DNA from: Asterias amurensis
Taxonomy: Eukaryota; Echinodermata; Asteroidea; Forcipulatida; Asteriidae
NCBI RefSeq assembly: GCF_032118995.1
Contig: NC_092669.1
Location: 4,153,501-4,217,500 of the forward strand
Reading direction: 5' to 3'
DNA: 64,000 bases
Shown: positions 43,101 through 53,700 of the stretch, one piece after another
Layout of the letters: each line of letters starts with the position of its first letter
Position numbering within the stretch: the first letter of the stretch is position 1
Made by a program: the position numbers and the translations under genes
The notes under the pieces: model-generated
What the model saw: the letters and a program-made list of their open reading frames with translations, nothing else
Told to the model about the DNA's origin: nothing
Databases searched by the model: none

Positions 43101-46100
43101 TCGGAAGACTTCTCAATTCTGAAAAGAACTGTCCTGCTTTTACCCGGGCAAAAGGTATAGAAAATTGGCTGGGACTACTACTTTAGCGTGATTGTTATTC
43201 TTCTGATGGAGTGTAAAACCACAGTTCTTGAGTATTGTGTGAAAAAACCAGCACACCTATCGTTAAGAGAATGGATTTGCCCAAGTGAATTTCTGGCATG
43301 GTTTGCAATTTAGATGCATCGACAGAAGATTCCAATATTTCTTTGAGGGATTTTTTGTTTTTGTTTCTGCACAGCTCTAGAATCGACCTACCTGTGCCTG
43401 TTGTGGTGCATTTTCATTGTGAGTGAACTTTGACCTTGGGACCATCGTCGGTGAATCTGCATCGAACGAGTCCCCCATGGACCCGCCGGCACCGTGGTTG
43501 AATCTCCCTCCGTCGCCTCGTACTCTGTTCATCGCGTGGGCGTGTCTCGACTCGTGAAGGTATTTCTGTGGAACCACGAAAAGCAACAAAAGTTATAAAA
43601 GAGTTTTAGTAGGGCCAATGATTTTCCACGATGGCGGAAAACGGACGGAGATGCGGAACCCACCCTTTGAAATGAAAAAAGGGATTTCAGTTTAAGAAAA
43701 AAAAAAAAAAAGCTTCTTTTTTTGTTAAACTAAAAAGCATCAGAAATCAGACCATAAAACAAATGTCTGGCCGATCAGTATAGATCCTACTCGTTGACAT
43801 CACAATTCTGTACTAACAAAGGGGGTCTCACCTCTATCCATGTTACTTATATGTATGTGTATGTATAATAATAATAACAATAATAACAACAAATTCTTAT
43901 AATATAGCGCATTTCACAATAACCGTAGCAATGCGCTTTACATTAGTGCCCTGGTCATAGGGTCAATAACATCCCTTTTCTTTCTCAGCTCCCTTGGGAG
44001 TATATAGCCCTGAGCTGCCTGTAAGGTGCTTGTGGATTTTCATTTGAAATACCAACCTCTACCCTGGCAGGTACCCATTTACTCCTCCTGGGTGAAGAGA
44101 AGCCTTTATAGTCAATTCAATTCAATTCAAATTCAAATCACTTTATTATCCACGATGGGAAATTCATTATGGCCTTTTATACAACATATTTACAAAATTT
44201 GTAAACTATCTTGCTCAAGGACACAAGTGTCACGACCGGGATTCGAACCCACACTCTGGTGACTGCATCAGGTTTTGAATTTGATGCTCTTAACCACTCG
44301 GCCATGACACTCTAAAGCCAGACACTCAGCCATGACACTCTAAAATCAGAAGCCATACCAACTGACCTATAGACCTACGTATATTTGTATACGGCAGGGT
44401 TGTCCACAGGGTTAAACTTTGTTCGGTCGCAAAACAATCCTGCACGATCGTCCAAAACTGTTTGTGAAAAACCCTGAACGAGTGACATCATCATTCTACT
44501 CACCCTCCTTTCCTTTGGAATTCTTCCTTCCGCCTCTAGCCTGGCTCTTGCCTGCCGCCTCTTAAGTATCCTATGGTACTGTTTAGCATTGACATACAAA
44601 GGCTCTTCCTCCAGTAGCTCCGCCCCCGGTAGGGGTATTCTCTGCATGGTTGGGATTCCACCACTTCCTGGGACCATCTTGAACAAAACAAAATCAGTTT
44701 TGAAATTAAATTTTATTTTCACAGTCCTGACCAAAAGCATTGGTAAGAATTCATGAGACCATTGGGCTTGTACTAGCTAAAAATGTTTACTGGAATAGGA
44801 TTTGGTTTTAAGATTGATAAATGAAATCACATTTACAGATAAACCAAAATGACACTTTATTTTAAGACGCAGTTTTGTAGCCACGGTGGGCGGTGGTGGG
44901 CGAGCCTGCCCTGGACTCACAATTTTATTTCCAAGCACTCTGAGCCAATACATTGTGTTGCCCAGCACTATATTTCTCTAGAATAGATAAAAAAATTGTC
45001 CACTGTACATTGGTCTGAGACGCAGCTAATGATAGTTAATAAGGAGTATCAAATGTCACAGAGAAAGAGCGTGTCAAAAGGCCATTCAACTTGCATGGTC
45101 CCATAACCAGATAACACGAAGAATTTGGAAACGTAGCATCATGCCTGAAACAAAAATTGGCCCCATTATTAAACATGAAATTTTGTTGACCCGCTCGCCC
45201 CTGGTGGATTTCGAAAAAATTTGATATTGCCCACCATTAATGGTCCATCAACAACCCTAATGAGAAGCCACTATATATGGATACTTACCATTACGATTCC
45301 GCCGTCAGAGTTAACTGGCATCGCAGCCATGAGGTTGTTTGCAGCATTCTGATTGGTCTGTTGTAACCCAACGCTTCCATCTGCGTTAGCGACGGGCTGA
45401 TACAGGATTGTCTGACCATCTGATGTCACAAACTGCTGTAGCTGACAAAAATCATGACGATAGATTAACACACAAGCTCACTGAAGACAGGGTGCACTTT
45501 TGGTAAGTTAACAACCGTAAAAAGTTAAAAACAAGCTTGCCAATAGACTGGTGGACAAGTCGTTAATGTCTGTCGCGGTGATAGTAAAGTTGTGATGGTG
45601 ATGTAATGATTCACGTCTTCTCGATTGAATAGAGAGATCACTGCTCTCGCGCGAAGCCAGTGTCGCGGGAATCGCTGGGAGAGGTGGAACACTATAACTT
45701 TGACAGACATTTAATGACCTGTCCACAAGTCCAGTTTACTAAAGGCATGGTGTCCTTTTGTTAGTTACTCCACAAAATGAACAACCATAAAAACGTATTT
45801 GATAAAGAGCACTGGATATCTAATGGTAGGCCTATTCATGGGTTACAACATCATCATCATCGATATGGAAAAGTTTGCGGTAACACCATGTAATAACTAT
45901 CTCTAATGAGTTGGGGTGGTTCTGAATAGAACTGTTGGCTTCAACTCGACGTTTCGATCAGAATGCTCTGATCGTCTTCATTTAGCTGTTGCAACTGAAT
46001 GCAGTTTTCATTTAACAGTAGCTAGATCTGAACATGGAGTACACATGCGCACACGTTAAAATTCCCTGCTGACCAGTGAAGAAGTTGGAAGACAGCGGGG

Positions 46101-48890
46101 TGCTAAAAACTAATAACTTTACCTGTAGTTGACCTGCAGCTTGACCTGCGACCTGCTGTTGACCTGTTGCATTCTGCTGTAACTGAATGACCTGTTGTGT
46201 CTGTGGTGGTTGCTGTACTGTTATTTGTTGTTGTTGTTGCTGTGGTTGTTGCTGCTGCTGTGTTTGTTGTGCCTGCTGTACTTGCTGAGGTTGCTGTACT
46301 AACTGAATCTACAAAATGAAACAAAACACTTTTCAAAAAAATTTCAAGGCACTGGACACCTTTGGTAATTGTCAAAGACCAGTATCCTCACTTGGTGTAT
46401 CCCAACGTATGCATAAAATGACCAAACTGTGAAAATTTTGACTCAATTGGTCATTGAAGTTGCAAAAGATTAAACAAAAAAGAACACTGTTGTTGCATTG
46501 CTTTGTGTGCTTTCAGATGCATAATAAAAGGCTTCAACTGAAGTCTTTTGTTATTTGAGAGAAAAATTACAGCTTTATCAAAAGCTACGTTACTTCAGAG
46601 GGAGCCGTTTCTCACAATGTTTTTATACTATCAACAGCTCTCCAATGCATGTTACTAAGTACGTTTTTATGCAAACAATTGTTTTGAGAAATTACCAATA
46701 GTGTACAGTGCCTTTTAAGGAAAATTGTTAATGTTAGTATATTTTATATTTCTGCTTACAATCTTTTAAATGTACATATTTCTGTAGAGAAAGGACCAAG
46801 AAGGAGTTAGACAGTCTTAGCACCAAATGAACACTGACCCCTTCTGTCAGCACCAGTGATTTAAAAGCCACACAGTTTTTATTTTGTATGAAATACTTTT
46901 GAAAATAATCCAAAGTATGCTCCACTTTCCAAATAAATTCTGGAAAAGGAAAAAACGTTAAGTATTTGAACAAATTTCTCCGCTGGCCACACCTGGTTTA
47001 TCGGATAGCGGATGGTTCATTGTTTACTAGAAATCTTAATACAACTTCTTTCTGAATGTAGGGATCTATAGGAAATAGTTTTATGATATTGATATTCGAT
47101 TCCATGGTTTTAATACTCATGGTTTGACAGCAGCAAAATTGTCATCAACGAGGCTGTCGGTTACCATGGCCAGCAAATTGGCAGCCAAGATCATTATATA
47201 CAGAGGCAACAGCCCATGGAAGAACAGCTGGCGATAACAATGTATTTTCTAAGCGACAAGTTTGGGGCGAATGGTCTGTGGGTTTTTGGGCTCACTCCTT
47301 CAGTAATCCATTCTCTTTCGTGAAATCTTTAAGGATTAGGTTTATCCCGAATAGCCAAATATCAAGAGAGGACGCTGTTGAACCAACACAAAGATATAGG
47401 CGATGCGTGCGCGAGTCATGCATGACAGCATACACCGCATAGCAAACTGCCCCGTATGCCTACCCACAACGCATTGCGGTTCAGAATCGCGATAAACCTT
47501 GAGATCAACAACTTACTTGTTGGACCTGTCCGTTTTGGCCGGTAACCTGCAACATCTGACCAACTTGCTGTAATTGGACGGTTCCTCCTTGACCACCTGC
47601 GAGCTGGATGGTGATTGGCTGGCCAGAGGACATCACCTGACCCGACCCACCAACTTGAACTACTTGTGCCTGTGAATAACAAAAGGGTTCTGAGCTTTTT
47701 GTTTTCAAGATGACACAGTTACTGTGGTGCAGGGTTAAAGCTGCAAGACAAGTTGCAAACCTAAGGGTTGTGAGAGGGCGCTCGTCGAGAGAGGACGCAT
47801 TTTCATCGCCAGTGTAACAATCATTGACTGTAACCACCTGGAAGAAAATTTTGTTCAAGCTGAGTCAGCCGACTCCTTCAAATCCCTCCTTAGTTGCAGT
47901 CCTCTCTCCTCCAAACAAACCTACAAAGAACACCCTCTCTCTCACTCGTTACTTTTATGCCAGTTTTGGTCTCTTTCATCGTACACATACAGATACAGAT
48001 ACAGAGGGTTATGGGTTGAATCTTACCAAGCTATCCACCGATTTCACATTGAATAGAACAAGTTTTTTCGTCTAGTTTCTGAATCACAATTTTTTGATTC
48101 GTGCAGTTCATAATCAAAGACGTAAATGACTGTTGCCAGCTTGGTGTTAAAATCACCTTGTGGGAGTTTGCCGAGCTCTCCTGTGGGGATGACGATACAA
48201 GCCCAGTCCATACTTCTTGCGAATGCGATTTAAAATTTGATGTCACAATGTTGCCATGAATAATTTGACAGAGTTGAAATGTGCTTAACTCCTGAGAAAC
48301 ATTCACCGCTTAAAACAGTCCTGTGACGGCAAAATTCCTCACCTCTCCTTTGTAGGAAGTATGAACTGGGCTTAAGACAGACAGACATACAGACAGACAG
48401 TAACAAATTATAATAATTTGGGGGGCTAATCATCCTTACTCACAGCTAAGAGCTGAATTGCGAAGGACACGGCTACAACGTGTTCGAGAAGCAGGCATGC
48501 AAGGGCTCCTTTGGCTGCCAGCCACATCAACCCATTTTGACCATGGAGCACAGCCAAGATCGAAAGTGTTAGATTTTTCCCGAGGGAGGAAAACCAGATG
48601 GTCTGGAAAACCCTCGTGGCACAGCAGAAAACCAACGCACAACTCAACTCACATACATGTATGGCCCTGGCCGGGAATCGAACCGGGGTCACCTTGGTGA
48701 AAGGCGAGCGCTTTACGCACAAGCCAACCATGCCACCCTTCATCCTATAAAAACTACAGACAAACTGACAGTCCCATTTTACCTGTTGTCCAGCTTGCTG
48801 TACTTGTAGCTGCATGGGTTGACTGGCTGTTGCTATACTTTGGACCGTAGTCAGTTGCTCTGGCTGAACAACTGCAGTTGTGGCTTCCAT
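39947..48890 (-). CDS. NFYA: NF-YA, CCAAT-binding factor subunit alpha
   Basis: Seven coding exons on the minus strand: 48783-48890, 47517-47669, 46123-46308, 45289-45441, 44504-44677, 43392-43565 and 39947-40105, giving 368 residues (human 347). NF-YA joins the histone-fold pair NF-YB/NF-YC and supplies sequence contact with CCAAT. Residues about 226-250 (EPLYVNAKQYHRILKRRQAR) are the subunit-interaction helix and 259-280 (KYLHESRHAHAMNRVRG, then DGGRF) the DNA-binding helix. GGIVMMVPGSGG and QRIPLPGAE match the human lead-in. The first four exons are Gln-rich and hydrophobic, with polyglutamine in 46123-46308, as in the family's activation domain. All six introns are phase 0. The last exon (YVVTGQAVNSDSDGSL...) lies beyond a 3.3-kb intron and has no counterpart I know. 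A 5' UTR exon may end at 50299. Confidence 0.92.
40260..40480 (-). mobile_element. TTAA-MITE family A, truncated, in NFYA last intron
   Basis: TTAAAGACACTAGGCACCTT starts it in reverse orientation. Homology ends in the central palindrome (TGAGAGGTCTCAAAACC). Confidence 0.62.
40652..40804. repeat. Fold-back family C copy
   Basis: AGGGGTCGATTTCATAAAAA at the left; CTTTGTGAAATCCACCCC at the right. In the NFYA last intron, just after a run of about 20 G. Confidence 0.65.
40803..40947. repeat. Fold-back family C copy
   Basis: GGGGTCAACTTAACAAAGAG at the left; TTTTTGTGAAATCGACCCC at the right. It shares its boundary with the previous copy. Confidence 0.62.
41113..41580. repeat. Diverged family B element interrupted by a family C piece
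   Basis: Family B arms (TTAAAGGGACATGTGGCATT and GATCCAAGGCAACGTGTCCC) flank a family C fragment at about 41147-41250 (GGGGTGGATTTCACAAAGAG). The arms rejoin after it, so C inserted into B. Confidence 0.55.
41610..41762. mobile_element. Fold-back element
   Basis: TAGGAGACTTTGGGA, GGTGGCAGCAGACTTACCAG and ATTTCCATTGTT on the left are mirrored on the right by AACAATGGATTTTACCTGG, TCAGCTGCCACC and TCCCAAAAGTCTCCCA. The loop is about 30 bases. In the NFYA last intron. Confidence 0.65.
41938..42506 (+). mobile_element. Two adjacent TTAA-MITE family A copies
   Basis: The first copy starts at about 41938 (TTAAAGGCAGGGGACAATAT) and loses its right end at about 42233. The second starts TTAAAGGCAGTGGACACTAT at 42234, lacks the central palindrome and ends TAGTGTCCAGTGTAG at 42506. 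Confidence 0.65.
42920..43200. repeat. Family F with a short tandem duplication
   Basis: The unit GCAGTAACACCATGTGTGTA, TCTACTTGCCAGGTAGAGTT, ...CTGCCTTGCTTTGTATTTG repeats about 2.3 times with a period near 79 bases. Family F then continues with TTCTGAAAAGAACTGTCCTG. Confidence 0.55.
43392..43565 (-). CDS. NFYA: NFYA exon with CCAAT-binding helix
   Basis: Residues 259-316, starting KYLHESRHAHAM and including GDGGRF, the motif that enters the minor groove at CCAAT. Followed by a short acidic and serine-rich tail and donor GTAGGT in phase 0. Confidence 0.9.
43866..44340 (-). mobile_element. tRNA-Leu-like SINE, minus strand, with internal insertion
   Basis: (ATAATA)n tail, then TATAGCGCATTTCACAATAA, and at the far end a B box GGGATTCGAACCC and head CTTAACCACTCGGCCATGAC. 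An ATTCAATTCAATTC tract near 44105 with TTTATTATCCACGATGGG looks like a separate insertion. Lies in an NFYA intron. Confidence 0.6.
44504..44677 (-). CDS. NFYA: NFYA exon with NF-YB/NF-YC interaction helix
   Basis: Residues 201-258, beginning MVPGSGG and ending PKERR before donor GTGAGT. Nearly identical to human NF-YA through this stretch; carries the A1 helix. Confidence 0.92.
46123..46308 (-). CDS. NFYA: NFYA glutamine-rich exon
   Basis: 62 codons, mostly CAG/CAA, with runs of five or six glutamines. Flanked by TTTTGTAG and GTAAAG splice sites. Skipping it would leave the frame intact. Confidence 0.85.
46345..46720 (-). mobile_element. TTAA-MITE family A, diverged, in NFYA intron
   Basis: AAGGCACTGGACACCTTTGG at the left; CAATAGTGTACAGTGCCTTTT at the right, reverse orientation. 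Confidence 0.6.
48425..48735 (-). mobile_element. tRNA-Glu-like SINE in NFYA first intron
   Basis: Read on the minus strand: a head GGCATGGTTGGCTTGTGCG, an anticodon-loop-like CCTTTCACC, a B box GGTTCGATTCCCGG, then a body with GTTGTGCGTTGGTTTTCTGC, CACGAGGGTTTTCC and GGTTTTCCTCCCTCG. Such GGTTTTCC-rich cores recur in SINEs of many animals. The acceptor stem does not close, so it is not a tRNA gene. Confidence 0.65.
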
Positions 48891-49091
48891 TTTGTTGTAA
48901 CCGCTGCAAACTTATATGACAATCTGAAAAAAATATTAGACAAATGTAACAGATGTTTATAGAGAACCATTTGAAAAAAGTAAACAGAAAATATATACTT
49001 TTAGTTTATTTTACGGCGCTCCAGAAGTATCATTCCACCATCTTTATTCAGTTAACAAGTCGATGTGTTTATTGTAAAAAGCTCGCACATG

Positions 49092-50738
49092 CGTTGTGGG
49101 CGGAGCCTAATGGATCGGTCTTTCGTGTACATTTCACATGTTGAAAACAGTTGATAAATTTGCCAATATGGTTTGCAATGCCTCTCTGGCCTTAGTTGCG
49201 ATGATTGTGACCATCCATCCTCCTGAAGGTCAGGGTCTCCGACTATCAGAAGGATGGAGGGTTCTGATCATCGCAACTACTCCAGTCTATGAACTTCGTG
49301 AGGATGAAGATTGGATACCCACTAGAAAAAGAACTAAGTAAAGCCCGGTTAACACTTCATGAGATACAAATTTTGATATCAGATGGGGCTGTTTTCGAAG
49401 AGAATGATTCAAAGGAGCTACGCCCAAATCAACTGACGCGAATTATTCATTGCGAATTGGTGACGTTTATTGGACTATGTTTTCAATTGAATGCAGGACA
49501 TAATCTAGTTATAACAATTCTAATGCTCCGGCGAGGGTCGAATTACCAGAGCTCTTTATCCCTTGCCGGGGCATTACAATTACTGTACAGAATCACATTT
49601 GAAGCAGCCAAAAAAGTACACGAAGTAAAAAAAAAAAAAAAAAAAATGTTATTTGGTTTTAGACCTGGACAAAAAGATAGCAGACATAAAATGATTATAA
49701 CAATCACAGGTAGGGCCTAACAATAATTTTTAAAAAAATTTAAAATTGATACAAAGGCACTTATAGGGTCCCATCCGATCATGTGATTGTCAATAACTTT
49801 TGATATGATTGCTCTATTTTTTAGTGGACGAGAAACGTGAACAAAACTAATTAAATTGAGCCCACATCGAAGTAGCCGTTTATCACAATCAATGACAACG
49901 AAATAGAAAAAATACCCCAACACTTAAAACACCATTAATTGTGTATATCAAAGAGCAATGAATGTTGCATTTTGCATGCTCCCCTAATTATAATGAGTAA
50001 GAAATAAAACACAAACCGCACAGTGCACCACACCACTTTTGCATGAGTTCGTGTGCATGATCATGAACATCACAAACATGCACGCCGCTACACACGGGCA
50101 CAAGAGATTAGTAGCTGTACGCCATGACAGCGAGCCACAAAGGGCAACCCAAGCCCCGTAAAACTGCCCAACATTTCGGGGTAAATTCTCCAATAAATCA
50201 GACCCAAACTGTCTTGAAATCGTCAAAAACCATCGCCAGGGTGTCCTGGACGGTATGTGGTCCATAGTTTTAGCGGATTTAGGGAATCTTAGACTTACAG
50301 GTGCACCTGGAGTTTTTGATTGGCTGTAGAGAGCGTAGTGTCCACGTCCAACGAATAGGAAGAAAGGCAGATATAACGTTCCCTCCACTGAAAAATCAGC
50401 TCAGCTAAAAATTAACATCTCATAAATATTCAAATTAAATGGACGGCGAATGGGTGACCCTTGACCCTTTTACTATAAAAACCGAAGTGTTCCGCTACAT
50501 TTTGCTCGGGATTTTTGTCTGTGAGTTAGAAAATAATACTTATGAAGTCTTTATAATTAAATCGTTGAGAAATTGATGATTTTAGTAAATTATTTCCATT
50601 AGATGAATGATGTTTCTGCACTGATAAAATGAGCAATCAGTAAGTCTAACCAATCACAGAACGATCATTCGTACACGTGATCAGTCCATATTTGCATATC
50701 GTGAAATCCCGAAACGAACGGGACTGTGGGATGTCAAC
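49092..50738. promoter_or_regulatory. NFYA/SERGEF head-to-head intergenic region
   Basis: Contains a probable minus-strand donor GTAAGT at 50293-50298 (NFYA 5' UTR exon), CCAAT boxes at 50319-50323 (as ATTGG) and 50650-50654, and a TATAAAA at about 50472 pointing towards SERGEF. Coding starts are 1.85 kb apart. Transcription starts are not determined. Confidence 0.45.
49192..49279. other. Long near-perfect hairpin, pre-miRNA-sized
   Basis: A stem of about 34 base pairs (outer TAGTTGCGATGAT pairs perfectly with ATCATCGCAACTA; inner CCATCCATCCTCCTGA pairs with TCAGAAGGATGGAGGG) and a loop of about 18 bases. I count three mismatches and three G-U pairs. Lies between NFYA and SERGEF. Either a microRNA precursor or a short fold-back element; the sequence matches no miRNA I remember. 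Confidence 0.5.
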
Positions 50739-53700
50739 ATGGCTGCCTCCAGTAGAAATTTGTTGTCCTGGGTAAGTTGAAATAAAATCTTTAAAACAAT
50801 CCTTAAAATGTCTCTACTGCAAGTCGCAATTTGTCAGTTGGTTGGAGGTACTGCTGATTAATAACCATTAATTAATATTTGCCGATAAAAGTAAATTTTA
50901 CAGTTAGTATTTACTGAGTAATTGGCTGTTTTTGTTACCCAAAAAGTGAGCAGCTGTATCTCGCATGCTGAGCTGAGCAGCTGAGCAGTTCAACAAAAAC
51001 AAAAAGCCATATTTTTTTGACAGCTTTTGTGCCAACTGTGCAACCGTATTTCTAACAATATAATAGTAAAAATCAATGACGTTTTCTTATTTGTGACCGG
51101 GCAACATTTGAACAGTGTTTATAGCATGTATTATTTTAATCATATGTTGCTTGCTAAAATTGCATAATATTATTACTGATATTGGATGATTTTTTGTGTG
51201 TAAAAAATAGTAATACAATTTTTACAATAGAAAACTAAACAAGCAAGATGCCCCTCTCCAGCCCCGCCCCCTCCATCACACAAGTGAACCGTATTTTTTA
51301 ATAAAAATAAATCAGGCGATGGTCAGAACATGGGGGTAGAATTAGCCATGGTCAGAACCCGGCAAACTGGGGATACATTAGCTAGTAACACTAGCAGTAG
51401 CAGCCAATCTCTCTCATTTCCAAATTCCATACACAAACATTGGTTTGTTATTAAATTGTATTAACAATATAATATTATTGTTATGATTTTCACAAATCAA
51501 TAAATTGAATTCAGACTGTCTTTTATAGGATAGAGTAGATGTAGTCTCGTAAAGTTCATATTCTAACTAGTCTAGTGGATTATTGCAAAAACGGTGGTTA
51601 GCTTGGTAGGATTCAAACCCATGACCTTGTGATTGCAAGTCAAGCAGTCTAACCACTGGACCACATTGAGTTGAGATTGACCCATCCATATCCACACAAA
51701 CATCTTCTTTCTTGTCTGTACATCCCCATCTGAGACAATAGCCAGTCAATAATATCCTCTGGACTCGCTCACTTCGAGCCTACGACCTTTGAAATTCTAG
51801 AGCAGTGTCTTCCAACAAGATTGTCCGGTAGTTTCATGTAGTACAACTACTACTACTGTACTACTCATCATCACCATCCTTCGTCCTCAGACGGAAAAGT
51901 AGAAGCAGCTTTGATGAAGTGGTGCCAGGTTGCTTTGTCCCTCATGAGTTGTTGGGTTTCGATTTGATTGAGATTTGTGTCTCTGGTGATGCTGTCTGTG
52001 TAGCTCATTTTCCTCCTGCCGCGATTTGGATGTCCGCCCGGAGCATTCCAGAAGACCAGATGTGATATAGGTTGATCAGCTGTATGCAAACAGTGGCAAG
52101 CAAACTGGAGACGTCTCCACTACTGCGTACTAGTTATCCAGAGCAAATTATAAGTTATATGTTTTGATTGTTACTTGTTTTTACAGGGGGCAAATAGCTT
52201 TGGGCAGTTGGCATTGGGTCACAACAGGGACTGCCTCATTCCAGAAGTCATTGTGCATCCCCCAGAGGGTGTAACAGCAGTCGCTGGAGGAGCAGGACAC
52301 ACTGCCTTATTGACGGGTGAGTTAACAAGCACAGAGCAGGGCCCAATTTCATAGAGCTGCTAAGCACAAAAACTTGCTTAGCATGAAATTTCTTCGCTGA
52401 TAAAAACAGCATTACCAGCCAAATTTCCATTTGGCACATTAATTGCTCGTTACTTCTATTCACCTGATGTTTGCGTATTCTGAAAAATCACGTGAACATT
52501 TGATTGGTAATCCTGTTTTTTATCAAGGCAAAAATTTCATGCTAAGCAAATTTTTGTGCTTAGCAGCTCTATGAAATTGGGCCCTGTAGGTATCCAACCT
52601 CATTCCAATAGACAATGTGACCTATGTTTACATTCAACTGCCCTCTGTTGACAAAACACTGTATACGTCATGTTTCGCTGGGCCAAAAGGATTGCCTACA
52701 CTTTCTAGCTGGCTGACAAAACACAGAGGTTCTGCCTGGCGGTATGCGCACAAATCGTGTTATGGTTTTCGCGTGACGCCAGAGGTCACATCGTCTATAT
52801 GACTCATCAGGCTGGTGTTTATACCTGGTTTTTCCTTGGCCAAATAATACTTATAGTAATATTAGTGGCTTCTTATTACATGATAGCGCTCCTTTCTGTC
52901 ACTCAGTGACACTCAAGGCGCTTCAACTGCTGGCTTCAATATTTAGTATCCTGTAAGGCATTTGCAAGTGAGGAGCAAGAACTGAGCTGTACATGTAGGT
53001 AGCCAACCTCATTCCAATATATGGCTTATCAGGCTGGTGTTAAAGGAACACGTTGCCTTGGATCAGATGAGTTGGTCTTTGAAAATCGTTTGTAACGGTT
53101 TTTTTATAAAATGCATATATGAAAGATGTTGTAAAAGTAGAATACAATGAGCCACACAAACATGCCTCGAAATTGCACGGTTTTCCTTTTACCTCGTCGA
53201 CTTACACGGTCGGCCATTTATGGCAGTCAAACTTTTTACTCCCATAAATGGCCAACCATGTTAGTTCGCACAGTAAAAGGAAAACCACGCAATTTCGAGG
53301 CAAACTTGTGTGGATCATTGTATTCTACTTTTAAAACGTCTTTCCAAACAACCATATGCATTTTATAAAAAAGGGTTACAAATGCTTTTTATTGACCAAC
53401 TCGTCCGATCCAAGGCAACGTGTTCCTTTAATGGGTGCGTTCAATTAGCTTCCCCGGGTCGACCCCACGATGCTCACTTGGGTGAGCCCCTGACAAGAGC
53501 TAATCGAACGAAAACTCACCCTCTCGTGGTGTAGTCGTGCACCGGGGCCAGACCCAAGCGACCCACTCCGCAAGCAGGGCACTTGGGGCTGACCCGAGTG
53601 AGCCCCTGTAATGAGGTTTAAAGCTATTCAAACGTACCGTGGCAGACCGGGGTCGAACCAGGAAAGCTAACGCACCCTATATCTGGTTTCCTTAGCCAAA

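Noticed and set aside
48660-48735. Possible tRNA-Glu gene on the minus strand
   Set aside because: Good B box and anticodon-like loop but no closing acceptor stem, and it continues into a SINE body.
49289-49720. Plus-strand open frame of 143 codons in the NFYA/SERGEF interval
   Set aside because: No protein similarity, and it runs into an A run coding polylysine. Probably chance.
49984-50388. Minus-strand open frame of 134 codons upstream of NFYA
   Set aside because: Overlaps the probable NFYA 5' UTR exon and its donor; no motif recognised.
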